From Prorocentrum cordatum (lineage: Eukaryota > Sar > Dinophyceae > Prorocentrales > Prorocentraceae), in the NCBI GenBank assembly GCA_963575745.1, contig CAUYUJ010019337.1, positions 692,287 to 756,286 on the forward strand: a DNA stretch of 64,000 nt. The letters are read 5' to 3'. Shown one piece after another: positions 11,031-22,800 of this stretch (the first letter of the stretch is position 1; the number at the start of each line of letters is the position of its first letter). The translations under genes and the position numbers were made by a program. The notes beneath the pieces are model-generated. The model searched no databases. It was not told the origin of the DNA and saw only the letters and a list, made by a program, of their open reading frames with translations.

Positions 11031-12315
11031 TCACCAGTTGTCGGCATTGACCTGCGCCTGCCACGCCTGACAATTGATGGCAGGGTCGATCTGCGTGAGT
11101 TCTGACGCCGTGAGTTTCCAGCCCGAGCCCCGCTGCCAAACACCGAAGCAACGTTCCTGCCCCCCACCCCCACCCCCCCCCCCCACCCCCTGCCGTAGGA
11201 CTGCCATGGCACCATGCAACTGTCGGGGGTCCGTACTCAACTCTGACCCAGGCCGACTCCTTGCTCTTGTGCGTATGGAAAGTGGCGATGAGACGATTTG
11301 CAGCCCTGCTCTGTGGCTGCTCGTGGGGTTCGACTTCCGTCATCACCTGGAAACGCGCATTGATCTTATCACCGAAAGCATCTGCTGCTGCCAGAGGTTC
11401 ATATGCATCATCCAACTTTTTCTTCCAAAGATTTCGCATCCCCCAGACTGTGATACGGGCCACCGTCGGTTTGATGAATATGCGAAGCTGCCAGTATCCC
11501 CATGGCTTGTTTAAATTGAAAGCAATACTATCCTCACGATTGAATACATTGTTCATATGTTGTCCCTCAACCGTCTCAAAAGGTGCAGCAATCTCATCCA
11601 TAAGTATAGAAAGAACGTTGTGGGCATTGGCCTCTGCGAGGTTACGACTAGAGCGTCCTACCACCATATTTGGGCCCCCATTTCCCCACCCTCTGATCTG
11701 GATGTACGTTGGTGCAAAAGTGGACGGCCTAGGAGAAGGCCCCGTATTCCCAGATCCCAACCTGGTACTGCTCTCACTATCAACACTGAGTCCACTCTCG
11801 CTACGTGTCGAACTATGGTGACTCTGAAGATGTCACACCGTTGCCTGGAGCTGCTTGAGCTCCTCCCCTTGGCGTGTGAGTTCTTTTTGTACCACATTTA
11901 CTGTCTCACGAACGGGCCCCACTTCCTCCGTAATGACTTGTTTGAGAGTTGTTTTGAAGGTCTTTTCATTGGCGGCATTCTGTTCTGCAAACTTATTGTC
12001 CAGAAGAGCTGCAAAGGCTTCCATTCCTGGCGGCAACTGGTGTCTCATGCGTTCGGCACGATCATCCTCAAGAGGACCCTGGGGCACACCAGCAGTGGCC
12101 AACTCCGCCGCCTCACCCGCTCGGCGTTCCGCCGTGCTAATATCATGCGTCATAGCTGGATCTCTGAAGAAAACCTGATCTGAAGAGTCTGGCCGAATCT
12201 GCCAGGGGTCTCTGTAATAAAGCTGATCGAAACTCTGTGGTGGGTCTGAGTCGGGAGTACTTCTTGAAGGTATGTTATCTCCAACTCCAAAATCCCAATC
12301 GTCCTCTTCTTGCAT
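11031..12315 (-). pseudogene. LINE A ORF1 (gag-like), stop and frameshift
   Basis: The likely start is ATG 12315 (MQEEDDWDFGVGDNIP); a DWDF-IP motif also opens the LINE B and LINE C proteins. A coiled-coil-like helix (AEQNAANEKTF to QLQATV) is followed by TGA at 11833-11835, exactly where LINE B has TAA. The same frame resumes with a C-terminal domain containing PTYIQIRGWG, FNLNKPWGYWQLRIF and VRVEYGPPTVAW. A G/C homopolymer (about 11160-11190) shifts the frame. The final codon is the UGA at 11031-11033, in frame with ORF2. It is presumably an RNA-binding chaperone by analogy with other LINE ORF1 proteins. Confidence 0.75.
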
Positions 12316-12656
12316 ACACAAAGTATGATGTACAGTAAGTGGAATGTGCACGATATCTCTCACAGCGAGCTCAACAGTCAATGTAACTCTCAACTCCAGA
12401 AGTAAGAACACCCACGAAATCGATCTTCTGAGAAATCGACGCGTCTCTTCACTGCAATGCCGCCGACAGAAGCCGCGGCCGACGAGCAACACACAAACAA
12501 ACAAGTGCAACAAGCAAGCGACCTGCTGCCTCGAACTCGCTGATGTCGAAGCTATCGCACGGCCCCCCGTGCGCTCGGCCGCCCCAAGCACTTCCGCACA
12601 ATGCGGCTCGAGCCGCACGAGGAGGCCCCACGAGCCCCAGCGGCAACCAACCTTGG

Positions 12657-12962
12657 TTTTTCGAGTTTGAGTCAGGGCGCGGACAGCTGTGACAGCTGAG
12701 CCCTAAGACTCCCGAACGGAGCACAGGGTAGCTAGAAAAGGCACCACTTATCATCACACTGCCGAGCCACTGAGGCATAGGCATCGGAATAGTATGCAGG
12801 AACAAGGAAAAGGATGCAGCACAACATGTGAGAATGCAAAGGTGTTGGAACAGGTTAGAGAATGGTGTAAGAGCTGGTTGAAACGCTACCCAAAACGTGT
12901 TCCACGGCTGGAGTTCCAGTGCCGGGAACTCGTAGAGCTTCCTTGAGCCAAAATGGCTACGG
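12657..12962 (-). mobile_element. E3: short SL-bearing retrocopy (SINE-like)
   Basis: This about 306-bp unit lies in the centre of the palindrome. On the minus strand it begins with a complete SL, continues with GAAGCTCTACGAGTTCCCGG, then carries the same 3' about 250 bp as E1 (compare 284-533), including the CAGCTGTCACAGCTG hairpin and an AAAAACC terminus. It has no long ORF. It looks like an internally deleted derivative of an E1-type transcript. No clean target duplication is visible. Confidence 0.7.
12942..12962 (-). other. Full-length spliced leader sequence
   Basis: The 21 bases match the conserved dinoflagellate SL: on the minus strand CCGTAG followed by the core CCATTTTGGCTCAAG. It is joined to exon-like sequence GAAGCTCTACGAG with no GT donor after the AAG. 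It is therefore a spliced SL copied into DNA and not an SL RNA gene. Confidence 0.9.
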
Positions 12963-13323
12963 CGGTAAGTTCCCGGCGGTAACCAAGGTTGGTTGCCGCT
13001 GGGGCTCGTGGGGCCTCCTCGCGCGGCTCAAGCCGCATTGTGCGGAAGTGCTTGGGGCGGCCGAGCGCACTGGGGGCCGTGCGATAGCTTCGACATCAGC
13101 GAGTTCGAGGCAGCAGGTCGCTTGCGTGTTGCACTTGTTTGTTTGTGTGTTGCTCGTCGGCCGCGGCTTTTGTCAGCGGCATTACAGTGAAGAGAGGCAT
13201 CGATTTCTCAGAAGATCGATTTCGTGGGTGTTCTTACTTCTGGAGTTGAGGGTTACATTGACTGTTGAGCCCGCTGTGAGAGATACCGTGCGCACTCCAC
13301 TTACTGCACATCATACTTTGCGT

Positions 13324-14586
13324 ATGCAAGAAAAGGGCGATTGGGATTTTGGAGTTGGAGATAACATACCTTCAGGAAGTACTCCCGACTCAGACCCACC
13401 TCAGAGTTTCGATCAGCTTTCTTACAGAGACCCCTGGCAGATTCGGCCAGACTCTTCAGATCAGGTTTTCTTCAGAGATCCAGCTATGACGCATGAGATT
13501 AGCACGGCGGAACGCCGAGCGGGTGAGGCGGCGGAGTTGGCCGCTGCTGGTGTGCCCCAGGGTCCTCTCGAGGATGATCGTGCCAAACGCATGAGACACC
13601 AGTTGCCGCCAGGAATGGAAGCCTTTGCAGCTCTACTGGACAATAAGTCTGCAGAACAGAATGCCGCCAATGAAAAGACCTTCAAAGCAACTCTCAAACA
13701 AGTCATTACGGAGGAAGTGGGGCCCGTTCGCGAGACAGTGAATGTGGTACAAAAAGAACTCACACGCCAAGGGGAGGAGCTCAAGCAGCTTCAGGCAACG
13801 GTGTAACATCTTCAAAACCACCATAGTTCGACACGTAGCGAGAGTGAACTCAGTGTTCATAGTGAGAGCAGTACCAGGTTGGGATCTGGGAATACGGGGC
13901 CTTCGCCTAGGCCGTCCACTTTTGCACCAACATACATCCAGATCAGAGGGTGGGGAAATGGGGACCCAAATATGGTGGTAGGACGCTCTAGTCGTAACCT
14001 CGCAGAGGCCAATGCCCACAAAGTTCTTTCTATAATTATGGATGATATTGCTGCACCTTTTGAGACGATTGAGTGACAAAAGATGAACAATGTATTCAAT
14101 CGTGAGGATAGTACTGCTTTCAATTCAAACAAGCCATGGGGATAATGGCAGCTTCGCATAATCATCAAACCGGCGGCGGCCCGTAACACAGTCTGGGAGA
14201 TACGAAATCTTTGGGAGAGAAAGTTTGAGGATAAATATGAACCTCTGGCAGCAGCAGATGCGTTCGGTGATAAGATCAATACACGTTTCCAGGTGATGAC
14301 GGAAGTCGAACCCCACAAGCAGCCACAGAGCAGGGCTGCAAATCGTCTCATCGCCACTTTCCATAAGCACAAGAGCAAGGAGTCGGCCTGGGTCAGAGTT
14401 GAGTACGGACCCCCGACAGTTGCATGGAGCCATGGCAGTCCTACGGCAGGGAGGGCGCAGGAACGTTGCTTCGGTGTGTGGCAGCGGGGCTCGGGCTGGA
14501 AACTCACGGCGTCAGAACTCACGCAGACCGACCCTGCCATCAATTGTCAAGCGTGGCAGGCGCAGGTCAATGCCGACAACTGGTGA
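13324..14586 (+). pseudogene. LINE B ORF1 (gag-like) with internal stops
   Basis: The start chosen is ATG 13324 (MQEKGDWDFGVGDNIP). The same frame stays open from 12919, so the 5' limit is uncertain. Stops interrupt it at 13804-13806 (TAA), 14074-14076 (TGA) and near 14144 (TAA), yet all pieces remain in one frame and align with the intact LINE D protein. The first stop coincides with the TGA of LINE A. The C-terminal part keeps TYIQIRGWG, IATFHKHKSK and CFGVWQRGSGWKL. It ends with CAATGCCGACAACTGG and TGA 14584-14586, in frame with ORF2. Confidence 0.75.
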
Positions 14587-17500
14587 GGGTGCCCAGGCCT
14601 TCGGCACGCTAGCTGGAACGCCAGGAGGCTTGGGAAGTCGTCGGCAGCTGAAGCATTACAGGCGCTCCGTGACTTTGATGTGGTCGGGCTGCAGGAGGCG
14701 CAACATCAAATTCAGGACGAGTCGTTGGTCGACTCACCATTCCGTGCAATTCTCTCGGCTGAAGGCGAAGACTTTCAGAACCACAATGGGGAGACCGCGA
14801 GGAGCCCGAGTGGACATGCTGGTGTTCTTTTCCGCTCGGACCTCGCCAAACAGTTCCTAGACCAGCGTATTGGGGTAAGACATGCTGTGGTTGCGTTTCA
14901 ATCGTTGATTTTTGCATCAACTTATTTGCCCCACAAGGGCACGATGGGTAAGACGGAAGTGGCAGAATGGGGCATTGTTCAGCTTTACCAGGACATTATC
15001 AGGAAGTGTGCTGTGGATTGCAAGCAGTTGCAACAACTTCATCCTATGAAACATCTCGCCATCAGCATCGATGCTAATGTTGAGGTCCATCAGAACTCCT
15101 TGTCGGGGCACTGGCAGGTCTCGGGAGATGGGGTTCTACCTGATCAACGCGGAGGGCGTGGTGGGCATGAAAAACGTGCGAGAATCATCAGAAGAGCCAT
15201 GAGCGAGGCCCTAGTGGCCACCATGGGCATCTTGGGACTCCAGCTGACCAACACCTTTGGGGCTCCGAGGCACTGCAAGGAGGAGGGGGACACTACGTGG
15301 AGGAGTACGAGGGGATATGAGCATGTGTATGATTATTTAGCAGTACCCAAATCTTGGAAGCTCCCACCAACCACCCCGACTTGGCTTATTCCTGAGGCAG
15401 CTGGAAGAAAGAGATCTTTGGAAGGGGATGTATCATCAGACGCGTCCTGGAGTGACCATAAGCTTCTCTCACTCACGGCTCCGAGCATCGAGGACATACA
15501 GTTGGATCGTGCGAGCCGCCTTCCCAAGAAGATGACACACTGGCATGTGGACCCTGGTGTGCCCTCACGTGATGCCGCTGCGCTTTTCGACCGTGCACTT
15601 CTCCCCAGCTCACACATCTTCGGCAGTGCATCCGACACAGTAGTCAGGGAGGTGGTGGGTACCAAACAGCATTACGAGGAGGTGGGTATGGAGGTGGAGG
15701 AGAACGACAAGGATAAGAGGGAGCAGGCCAGAAGGACGAGGAGGAGGATGGTGGAGAACAGCGTGATGGGCAACCCCCTGGAGTCCATGAGTCAGCGCCT
15801 CCTGAAGGCCGCGGAGTTGGCCCCGACTGGAACCCAGAGGAAGAGCTCAGGGACACCCAGATGGTCGGAAGAGCACGTACAGAACAGGCAGGCGCAATAT
15901 GCTTTGCATAAGTTGTGGAAGAGAGGGGGAGTGGATGAGGAGACGTTCAAGTCAAGTAGGAGGAGGTGGAACAAAGTTAGGAGAGCCAGGAAGAGAGAGT
16001 GCATCGAACATGCCTATCGTGATGGTAGGAAGCGTACACCGATGGTGAGGAGTTTGATCATCGACGGGGTACCATGTACTGATCGAAGTAAATGGACTGA
16101 GGCCCTCCGTCGACACGGCCCCACTAGATATTCCTGCGATGAAGAGAAGACACGTACCGTACAATGCCTGAGGGAGCTGAGGAAGAGGGCGGAGGAGGAG
16201 ATGAGGAAGGAGGGGTGTATCAAGTGCCCGCTGGAAATGGGGGCGCTGCTCCAGACACGTGCAAAGTTGAAAGTGGGGAAGGCTGTGGGGCCAGACGGCG
16301 TTTCGGCAGCCATGCTCAAGACACTCTCTTGGGAAACACTCCGTCTTGTACTGCAGGCCTTCCAGTCCCTTTATCAGCGCCAGATCGTCACACCAGAATC
16401 GTGGAGAAAGATCCTCGTCACAGTCAAAAAAAAAAAAAAAATTGAAGTGTTCTCTGGACGAATCCAGGGGGGTAATGTTACTCAGTGTCGTTTGTAAATG
16501 GTACAGTGGGTGCCTCACTCACCTAATTCAGCGGCACATCAGAGCGAGGGGATCGGGAGAATATGCCCGATGCTATGGCTTTGTGCCGGGGCGTAGATGT
16601 CATGAAGTAACGGCGGGGCTTAAAAACGCCTGCCGCCATGCTGCTCAGTGGGGGAAGTCACATGTGCTCCACCTCGCCAGCCTTGACGTGGCCTGTGCTG
16701 TTGAATCCTTTACGGTACCTGTGGCGGCACATGCTCTGGAATAGATTGGCGTTAAACATCCGCTTGCATACGCACTACTCGAGTGCTATCTCGACAACGA
16801 GGCGGAGTTCCGCTTCCAAGAGGCATCGACAGCAGGTGCACCTTGGAACCGATGCGTCCGCACGGGCTCGCTCGAGGCACCGACCCTGTGGATCGCCCTC
16901 TCCATTGCTCCCTCTGATGAGGTAGCTAAGGGATGGCATGAGAAGGGGTGGGGGTGGTCTCTTTCGGAAGCGGGTGCATGTGTACGCAGTGGTGAACATC
17001 GGGACTGGAAAGTTACAAACATGCTGTGGGCCGATAATGGGATTTTGCTCGCGGCCAGCTCATTCCAGATGACAAGTACGATTGCCGACATGACATATGC
17101 CCTGCGCCGCTTTGGATTTGAGCGAAAAGAGAGTAGTCTTGAATATATGAAGCTAGGTTGTGATCATGATTTGGAGGTGCCTTTGATTGTCCCAACAGCT
17201 GGCCCAAGGGAGGGCCAAGAGGGCATGAGCTGTGCGAGCCATCTCCAGCTGTTTGAGCAGGAGAGTCGCACAAACGAGTAGAAAGTATTGCCACATGTCA
17301 TCAAACTCAAACAGGTGACGAAAATGGAGATATTGGGTACTATGCTGGATAGAGAATTCAAAACACATGTTGACATCGCACACAGAATGAAAGAAATGGA
17401 GAAAGCATTTTGGAGTGCCCGCCCCTTTTTCATGAATAGGCAGATTGCGATGAAGAAGAAAATCCGAAGATATGTTACGATGGTGCAAACACGCTTTTTG

Positions 17501-19149
17501 CATGGCATTGAGGGCATCACCATAGACACGAGCACGTTGAAGTATATTCACGCGCGCGAGGGTGAGCTCCTGTCCAAATTGGTATGGCGAAGGAAGAAGC
17601 CCGAGGTGAGTTGGTCCATCTTTGGCCGTCGCATGTTCGACATGGGAAGGGAAATATTGCAGAAGATGGGCAAACCCAGCCTGGTCCAACTCACGCTCTA
17701 CAAACAGTGGATGTGGGCCAAAGATGTTGCGCTATCTTGTTTCCCAGTTGAGTTGGATGCCTCACCAGATTTTGCGCAGAATGAACCCTCGGTGACGGGG
17801 GGTTCTCAAGAGCTCGGGGAGTCAGTCGGGAGCACACCATCTGGGGAGGAGCCATCACAGCCGCATACCTGAAATCGCCGTAAACGTATCACACAATATG
17901 CGAAACAATGTCAAGATGGACAAAAGGGGAGGCGTGTTACCCTGGGGACCACCTTACCCACGGTGTCTGGCCCTGAGGGGGCCTGTATGTTGACCGATGG
18001 ACCGCGGAAAAAAAGCTAGAAAGATCATGTCAACGAGATCGAACCTCGGGACGGCGTTACAGGCTCGTGCTCTCATGCTGGCGGGAGGGAAACAAAGGAG
18101 TGATCAAACCGATGCTTTCTGTGCAAGCGTGGGCACAAAGTCGGCCAGGTTGCTCACCCGTAAGTGTGCGGATGGACAGAGCGGTGCTTTCACGTCTTGG
18201 GCTTCGCTCTTTGAAAATGTCGGTCGGCACCGAGATCTGGACGACAGGTACGTTGGGCTGGACGGAAAGGGATTGGATCATATTAAGTAAAGATGTGTGC
18301 ACACACTATGAAGTACAACATAACATACTCAAATGTTTCGTATTGAAGGAAGCGCAGGCACATTACTGCATGAAGGCGGAGGAGGAGGAGGAGAACGAGG
18401 GCAAGGCGGTACAGAAAGCGATCAGGTTGGCCGGAGTCTTTGAAGAACAATCGGAGTGGCTGTTTGACAGACATTCGCTCGCGGTCGAAGTTGCGGGTGA
18501 CTCGCAGGTGGTGATCAACTGGCTCTTAGGGGTGTGGCAGACCTCTAACCTTGTTTATTCTAACACGTTGCATGAGGCACAAAATGAGTTGTATGAGTTA
18601 ACCACCATTGCCAATATGAGACCTCCGAATGCAGGGCACAACATTATCAAATGGGTGCACCGTGAAGGAAATGAAAGGGCGGACGAGTTGACCTGGGAAG
18701 CACGAAGGGGCAACACGGGGAAAAGATACAAACATGACATCATTCAGGAGATCCGTAATCGCAACATCAAAATCAATGCTCTCCGTGGTGCTTTCGACGG
18801 AGGGCGGTCCGAAATGGGTGTTGGATGTGGTTGGCTTATTGACGTGCATGCTTATTATTTCTCCCCAGCCCTCACTTCTTCTCCCGAGTTGATTGGCTAT
18901 GATCACACACCGATCTGGATCAATAACATCATGGCTGACGCCTTTCTTCTCCCTCCCAGCTGCACTGTCACACAAGCCGAAATAAGAGCTGCCTGTCGCC
19001 TACTCTCGGGCTTGCAAGAGTTCGTGCGTTTGGCCTCTCTCTGCTGGCACACAAGAGTTCGCGCGTTTGGCACGCTCTCCGCCCGCCCAGCACTCTGGAC
19101 TGAAAGAGCACAAGCTTTTGGCATGTCTCTGCCTGTTGTGGTAACTTGA
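14587..19149 (+). pseudogene. LINE B ORF2 (endonuclease-RT-RNase H), broken
   Basis: The endonuclease starts at once after the UGA (GCPGLRHASWNARRLG), with LQEAQ, ISIDANVEV and WSDHKLL. No Met precedes the fold; the first in-frame ATG is inside it. RT finger motif AVGPDGVSAAMLK is at about 16285. An A14 run at 16427-16441 shifts the frame. RT continues with LASLDVACAVESF, TGSLEAPTLW and the catalytic box WADN (17027-17038). TAG stops occur near 16744 and 17280. The C-terminal RNase H is in permuted order: GDSQVVINWLLG, HREGNERAD, AFDGGRSE, TQAEIRAACRLL. The frame ends at 19149 and the 3' tail follows. Confidence 0.85.
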
Positions 19150-19199
19150 CCTGCGGCCCTGGCGGCCGCTGCCTGCTCTGACCGCAAACCGCAAAAAAA

Positions 19200-19490
19200 C
19201 AGGGTCTCCTCGCGGGGGCCCTGGTGCCGTCGGGGACTCCTTGGTGGCCCCCCCCCGCCGCGCCCAACCTCCCCTCGGCCGCGCCCGCCCATCTCTCTCC
19301 TCTCGGGCCTCGGCACCCTCGCGATAGCGGCGGCTGCTGGCGCCTGGCGGCTGGCATCTTCTCTGCTTGGTGAATTGTTGGCAGGCCTATTACAGACATC
19401 TTGTGGCTAGCTGGCACACTGTATTCAAGTTTTTCTCTCGGGGCCGCTTTGTTGATTTTGTTGATTTGTAATCACGGCTATCTTCTCAGA
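19200..19490 (+). other. GC-rich 5' leader of LINE C
   Basis: A GC-rich run (about 19215-19335) with CTCCTTGGTG, a C9 tract and CATCTCTCTCCTC corresponds to the leader of E1 (minus, 2627-2705) and E2 (minus, 6430-6530). It is followed by sequence leading to the LINE C ORF1 motif DDWDFEGWDEIP (from about 19492). Sharing of this leader between a LINE and repeat-protein elements suggests common transcription or mobilisation. I cannot identify a promoter motif. Confidence 0.5.
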
Positions 19491-19854
19491 AGACGACTGG
19501 GACTTTGAAGGCTGGGACGAGATCCCGAACATACTACACAGGACGAACGTGCTCTATTCTCGGCGTTGGAAGCTTCGAAAGCAGGACGCATCGCAGATTC
19601 GACGTCGACAGACCCTTCCTCTGCTGGCCATCCACCACAACTTGTCATGCATAATGGACCTGCTCATTCCTTTGTATATGCTGCTACCGCTTGTGCTGAT
19701 GTTTCCATGAAGCAGATCAGTGAGAGGGACGAAGTGGGGGGTGCCTCCAGGTCTTCCAAGATGGCTCGTGCTGGGATGGGTGGTAAGGTTGCTTCAGATG
19801 ATAAGAACCTGTCACGATTGGTCCATTACGTAATGAGTTCCAGAATTTGGCGAT

Positions 19855-20757
19855 ATGCTCAAATGCACCCTGACGGAGCATAAGGAGGAGGTGAGGAGGG
19901 AGATTCAGCAGGAGATTGCACCCTTGAAGTCTGACCTTGAACAACTTAAGGAGGTGGTAAGGCAGCAGCAGCAGCAGGAGGTGGTGAATGCTCAGGCTCA
20001 GAAGCAGTTGGCGACGGTAGGGAATGATGGTGCGGCCAGTGATGCTGCCTCTGTGTCTACTCGGGTGAGTCTTGGAGGCAATGCCGGCACTAGAAAGAGA
20101 CCCCCATTTGCCCCTGGGTCAGTGACGCCCTCGGGCTGGACTTCGGGAGACCCTCGAGACGTTCAGGCTCGTACGAGTAACATCATGTCCGAGGCCAGGG
20201 CCACCAGAGTTATTCAGATTCTCTTGGATGAAGTTGGCTCGCAGTTTGAGGCTGATGTGAAGATTTTCGATCGTGAGGCCACTAAGGGAGAGTTCCAAGG
20301 CAAGCCGTTCGGTGTCTTTAGGCTGCGTATTTTCTTCGTACACGGCACGAGTAAGGATACAGTCTGGAGGGCCAGGGAGGTGTTCTGGAAGGCCATCTCC
20401 TCGCGCACGGGTTCTCTTTGGAAAGATGACTCTCTTCTTGCAGCTACCCAGTCGTACATCAGTATTCGAGTGCAGTGTGAGCCTTGGCGCGAGGGACAGG
20501 TGAGCGCAGGCAGTAAACTTACAGCTACATACTTTCGTGTGAGGAACCCGTTGAAGAAGAGCAATCGTGCACGCATCCAGCATGGGTCTCCTGGGATGTC
20601 TTGGGCTTGGGGCTATCCTGAAACCGGTGGGCAGATCTGTTTGGGAACTTGGGACCCCAGGCATGGTTGGACTCTGAGGCCAGAATCGGTGATTGAGTTC
20701 GATGACAAGATTCTCCCTGGGCCCTGGCAGACGCTGCTGAATGGTGACTCTGTATGA
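19855..20757 (+). pseudogene. LINE C ORF1 (gag-like)
   Basis: This 300-codon open frame starts at ATG 19855. The family motif DDWDF lies upstream at 19492-19506 in the same frame but separated by stops, so the N-terminus is broken. Residues about 5-55 form a Glu/Gln-rich coiled coil with a QQQQQ run. The C-terminal domain contains FGVFRLRIFFVHGTSKDTVW, KLTATYF and CLGTWDPRHGW, aligning with the LINE D ORF1 (FGVTKFRIYF and VCVGTWTDTVGW). It ends with GTA then TGA (20755-20757), with ORF2 continuing in the same frame. RNA binding is inferred by analogy. Confidence 0.7.
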
Positions 20758-21915
20758 CGTCGCACGCGCCCGTTGAGGGCGGCCAGTTGGAACGTCAGAA
20801 TGATGAGTGATGCTACTGCTCTATCTGATCTTACCTACTTGCGTGAGCTTGGAGCGCAACTCGTCGGGCTCCAGGAGTGCCAGTTCCTCGGACGGGGTAC
20901 GTTGAATGAGGCTGGTTTCCACTATCGTTGCTCGGCTGAGGTGAAGCTTGACAGTGGTTCTACAGAGGGCCAAGCAGGTGTACTATTCCCGTCTACTCTT
21001 AACTCATGTTTCTTGGGGAACGCTGTTGGTAGAAGATTTGCGGTCTGTGCCTTCCGTGGGCCAGAAGTGGGCGCATTCATCTATGCTAGCGTGTATCTTC
21101 CTCAGCAAGGCTTCTTTGGGACAACGTCTGAGGGGTACCAGGCCACGCTCCATTTGTACCAGAACGGCCAGAACCAGGCCTGGTGTATCTGTATGGCCCA
21201 GCTACGTCTGAAGCTGATTAACACATTCCTGGATCGTGAGTTTACCTGTGTGGCGGAGGTGTAGGACTAAGCATGTCATTGATTATGTTGCGTGCCTGTG
21301 ACTTGGGAGACTCATGTTATGTGTTCGAAGTTGCACGTTATGCATGCGCATCCTCCTGGCTCTCGTGACACGGAATGGAGTGACCCCAAGATGATATGTG
21401 TTGATCCCCCTTGTTCGCTGCAGGAAAAGTCCTCTGGTAGGACGAAGGCCACTGGCAGTCGATCGTTCGCTTCGTGGTTTGTGCAGGAGGGTAAGGAGGC
21501 GAAACAGTGCAGAGAGTTCGATCTGGCTGTTACGCAGGTTGATGGGTGGGAATCTGATGGGGGAAGTAGCCAAAATAACAAACGCACAAATCAGCACTGG
21601 ACGGAGGAGTCTGAGGGAAGGGTGATTTGGCATACTAGCTGGAGATATGTTTCTCTAGCCGACCTGGAATCACGATTGAAGGAGGGGGCTGTTGCCGATA
21701 AACGCTGCAATGGCTTTAAATCGGCTTCGCTCGTCCCGAAGTTGACCCAGAAGGAGGCTCAGGTGAAAGAGGCCCGCTACAGGGTTGACAAACTCTGGAA
21801 ATCTGGTCAGATCGATGAGGCCACGTTCAAGGATAGTCGTCGTCGTTGGAATCGTGTTCGAAGGCATTTCAAGAAACGTCTACTTCTTTATCGTTGTCGG
21901 GATGGGGTCAAGACT
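20758..21915 (+). pseudogene. LINE C ORF2 endonuclease and linker, decayed
   Basis: Right after the UGA the frame reads RRTRPLRAASWNVRMMS, then LVGLQECQFLG: the start of an endonuclease/exonuclease/phosphatase domain. A deletion joins the YQATLHLYQ region directly to LKLINTF, removing the Asp/Asn active-site segment. Stops near 21262-21290 and a shifted TKHVIDY remnant show further decay. The SDH motif is now WSDPK. The linker to RT is intact in frame (RRRWNRVRRHF, then RDGVKT) up to the insertion point after ACT 21913-21915. Confidence 0.75.
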
Positions 21916-21943
21916 GGCGCTAGCGGTGAACCGTCAACCTGGT

Positions 21944-22800
21944 CTGCGGTGTCTGCGTTGGCCGATTCGAGTTCCCAAGGGAGCAGGCCAGGACACAGAG
22001 AACCTAAACAGCGAAGCTGCAAAGATTAAAGCAGAGATGCATCAAACAGCGAAGCTGTACAGAAATGCACAAGACTGCAAGTACACGAGAAAACAACAAA
22101 CAATATAATGAGTGAAGCAATGCAGGCCATAGATATGGAAGCAAAGCTAGAAGCAGTGAGAGACCATACAGTAACCACTGGCTTATACAGCGATTACCGT
22201 CTCAACACCACTGAGACAAACACGAAACTAAGAGAACTAAAAATAGCGAGTGCGCTTCAAAGCAATGCGAGACCATGCAGTAACCACATATAGCGATTAC
22301 CGTCTCAGCACCACTGGAAGACCATGCACGTGAAACACAACGTCGAAATGTGGACTAGATAACGAATTAAGCGCGCAACATACAGAGTGAGCCAAGACAC
22401 CCACCACTACTTAGAGCGAATGCGGGCCCTTATCCGAACAAAGTGAAGATCAGGCGAAGCTCTTATTCAACACACGTGCATGCACGACAACACACACAGG
22501 CATGAATAAAGGCAACGCAATGACAAAACACAATAGTTCTAACTCGAAGTATGTGGAAATCAAGTGCAATGAGTTCTGAACTTCACTCGAGGCGACGTAT
22601 GACCTCAACATCAAAGACCTCAATATCAAGTACAATCAATTCTGAACTTCACTCGAGGCGAAATATGAAATCGGATGCCCAAAGACCTCAATAGCAGGAT
22701 ACTCCGATGTCACAAAACTGTCAAAGTACTGAAGAAACTCGAACTGCAACTAGAGTCAAAATTGGATACGTGCTGAGAGCAACTCGTCCTAGAAAACAAA
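21944..22800 (-). repeat. Retroelement 3' tail with hairpin array
   Basis: Starting at the AACCTGGT junction, the plus strand shows the inverse of a 3' tail: a CTGCGG/GTCTGCG repeat, a self-complementary GAGTTCCCAAGGGAGCAG-type hairpin, then CAGCGAAGCTG mini-hairpins spaced 20-40 bp apart. Sequence to about 22800 closely repeats 33190-34010. There is no long ORF. It is probably the 3' untranslated region of a lost retrocopy. Confidence 0.6.

Larger units (their letters stand above)
6545..12652 (-). mobile_element. LINE A, about 6.1 kb, defective
   Basis: A non-LTR retrotransposon read on the minus strand: 5' region (12652-12316), ORF1 (12315-11031), ORF2 (11030-6695) and a 3' end near 6545 with the terminus GACCGCAAACCGCAAAA. 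It is about 93-95 percent identical by eye to LINE B, which lies in opposite orientation. It is disabled by frameshifts (near 11175, 10075 and the T-run at 9200-9212) and by a deletion that removed the reverse transcriptase catalytic box. Confidence 0.85.
12985..19199 (+). mobile_element. LINE B, about 6.2 kb, defective
   Basis: A plus-strand LINE of the same family as LINE A. It begins at GTTGGTTGCCGCTGG, directly after CCAAG, and ends with GACCGCAAACCGCAAAAAAA at about 19199. It keeps the reverse transcriptase catalytic box that LINE A lost, but ORF1 has extra stops and ORF2 is frameshifted at an A-run (16427-16441). The 5' region contains a TGCGGCTCAAGCCGCA hairpin (13018-13033). Confidence 0.85.
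6425..19335. repeat. About 6.2-kb imperfect palindrome, arms 6425-12656 and 12979-19335
   Basis: The left arm (LINE A, minus) and right arm (LINE B, plus) are inverted copies facing head to head. The inner ends are complementary up to the core: AACCAACCTTGG at 12644-12656 and CCAAGGTTGGTT at 12979-12990. The outer flanks (about 6430-6530 and 19215-19335) are also inverted copies beyond the LINE ends, although the bases immediately next to each LINE tail differ. The 0.3-kb E3 sits in the centre. Divergence by eye is about 5-7 percent. Confidence 0.8.

Noticed and set aside
12942-12962. Possible SL RNA gene
   Set aside because: No GT donor follows the AAG and no Sm-site-like downstream region is seen; the SL is joined directly to exon sequence, as in a retroposed mRNA. 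The same holds at 41279-41299.
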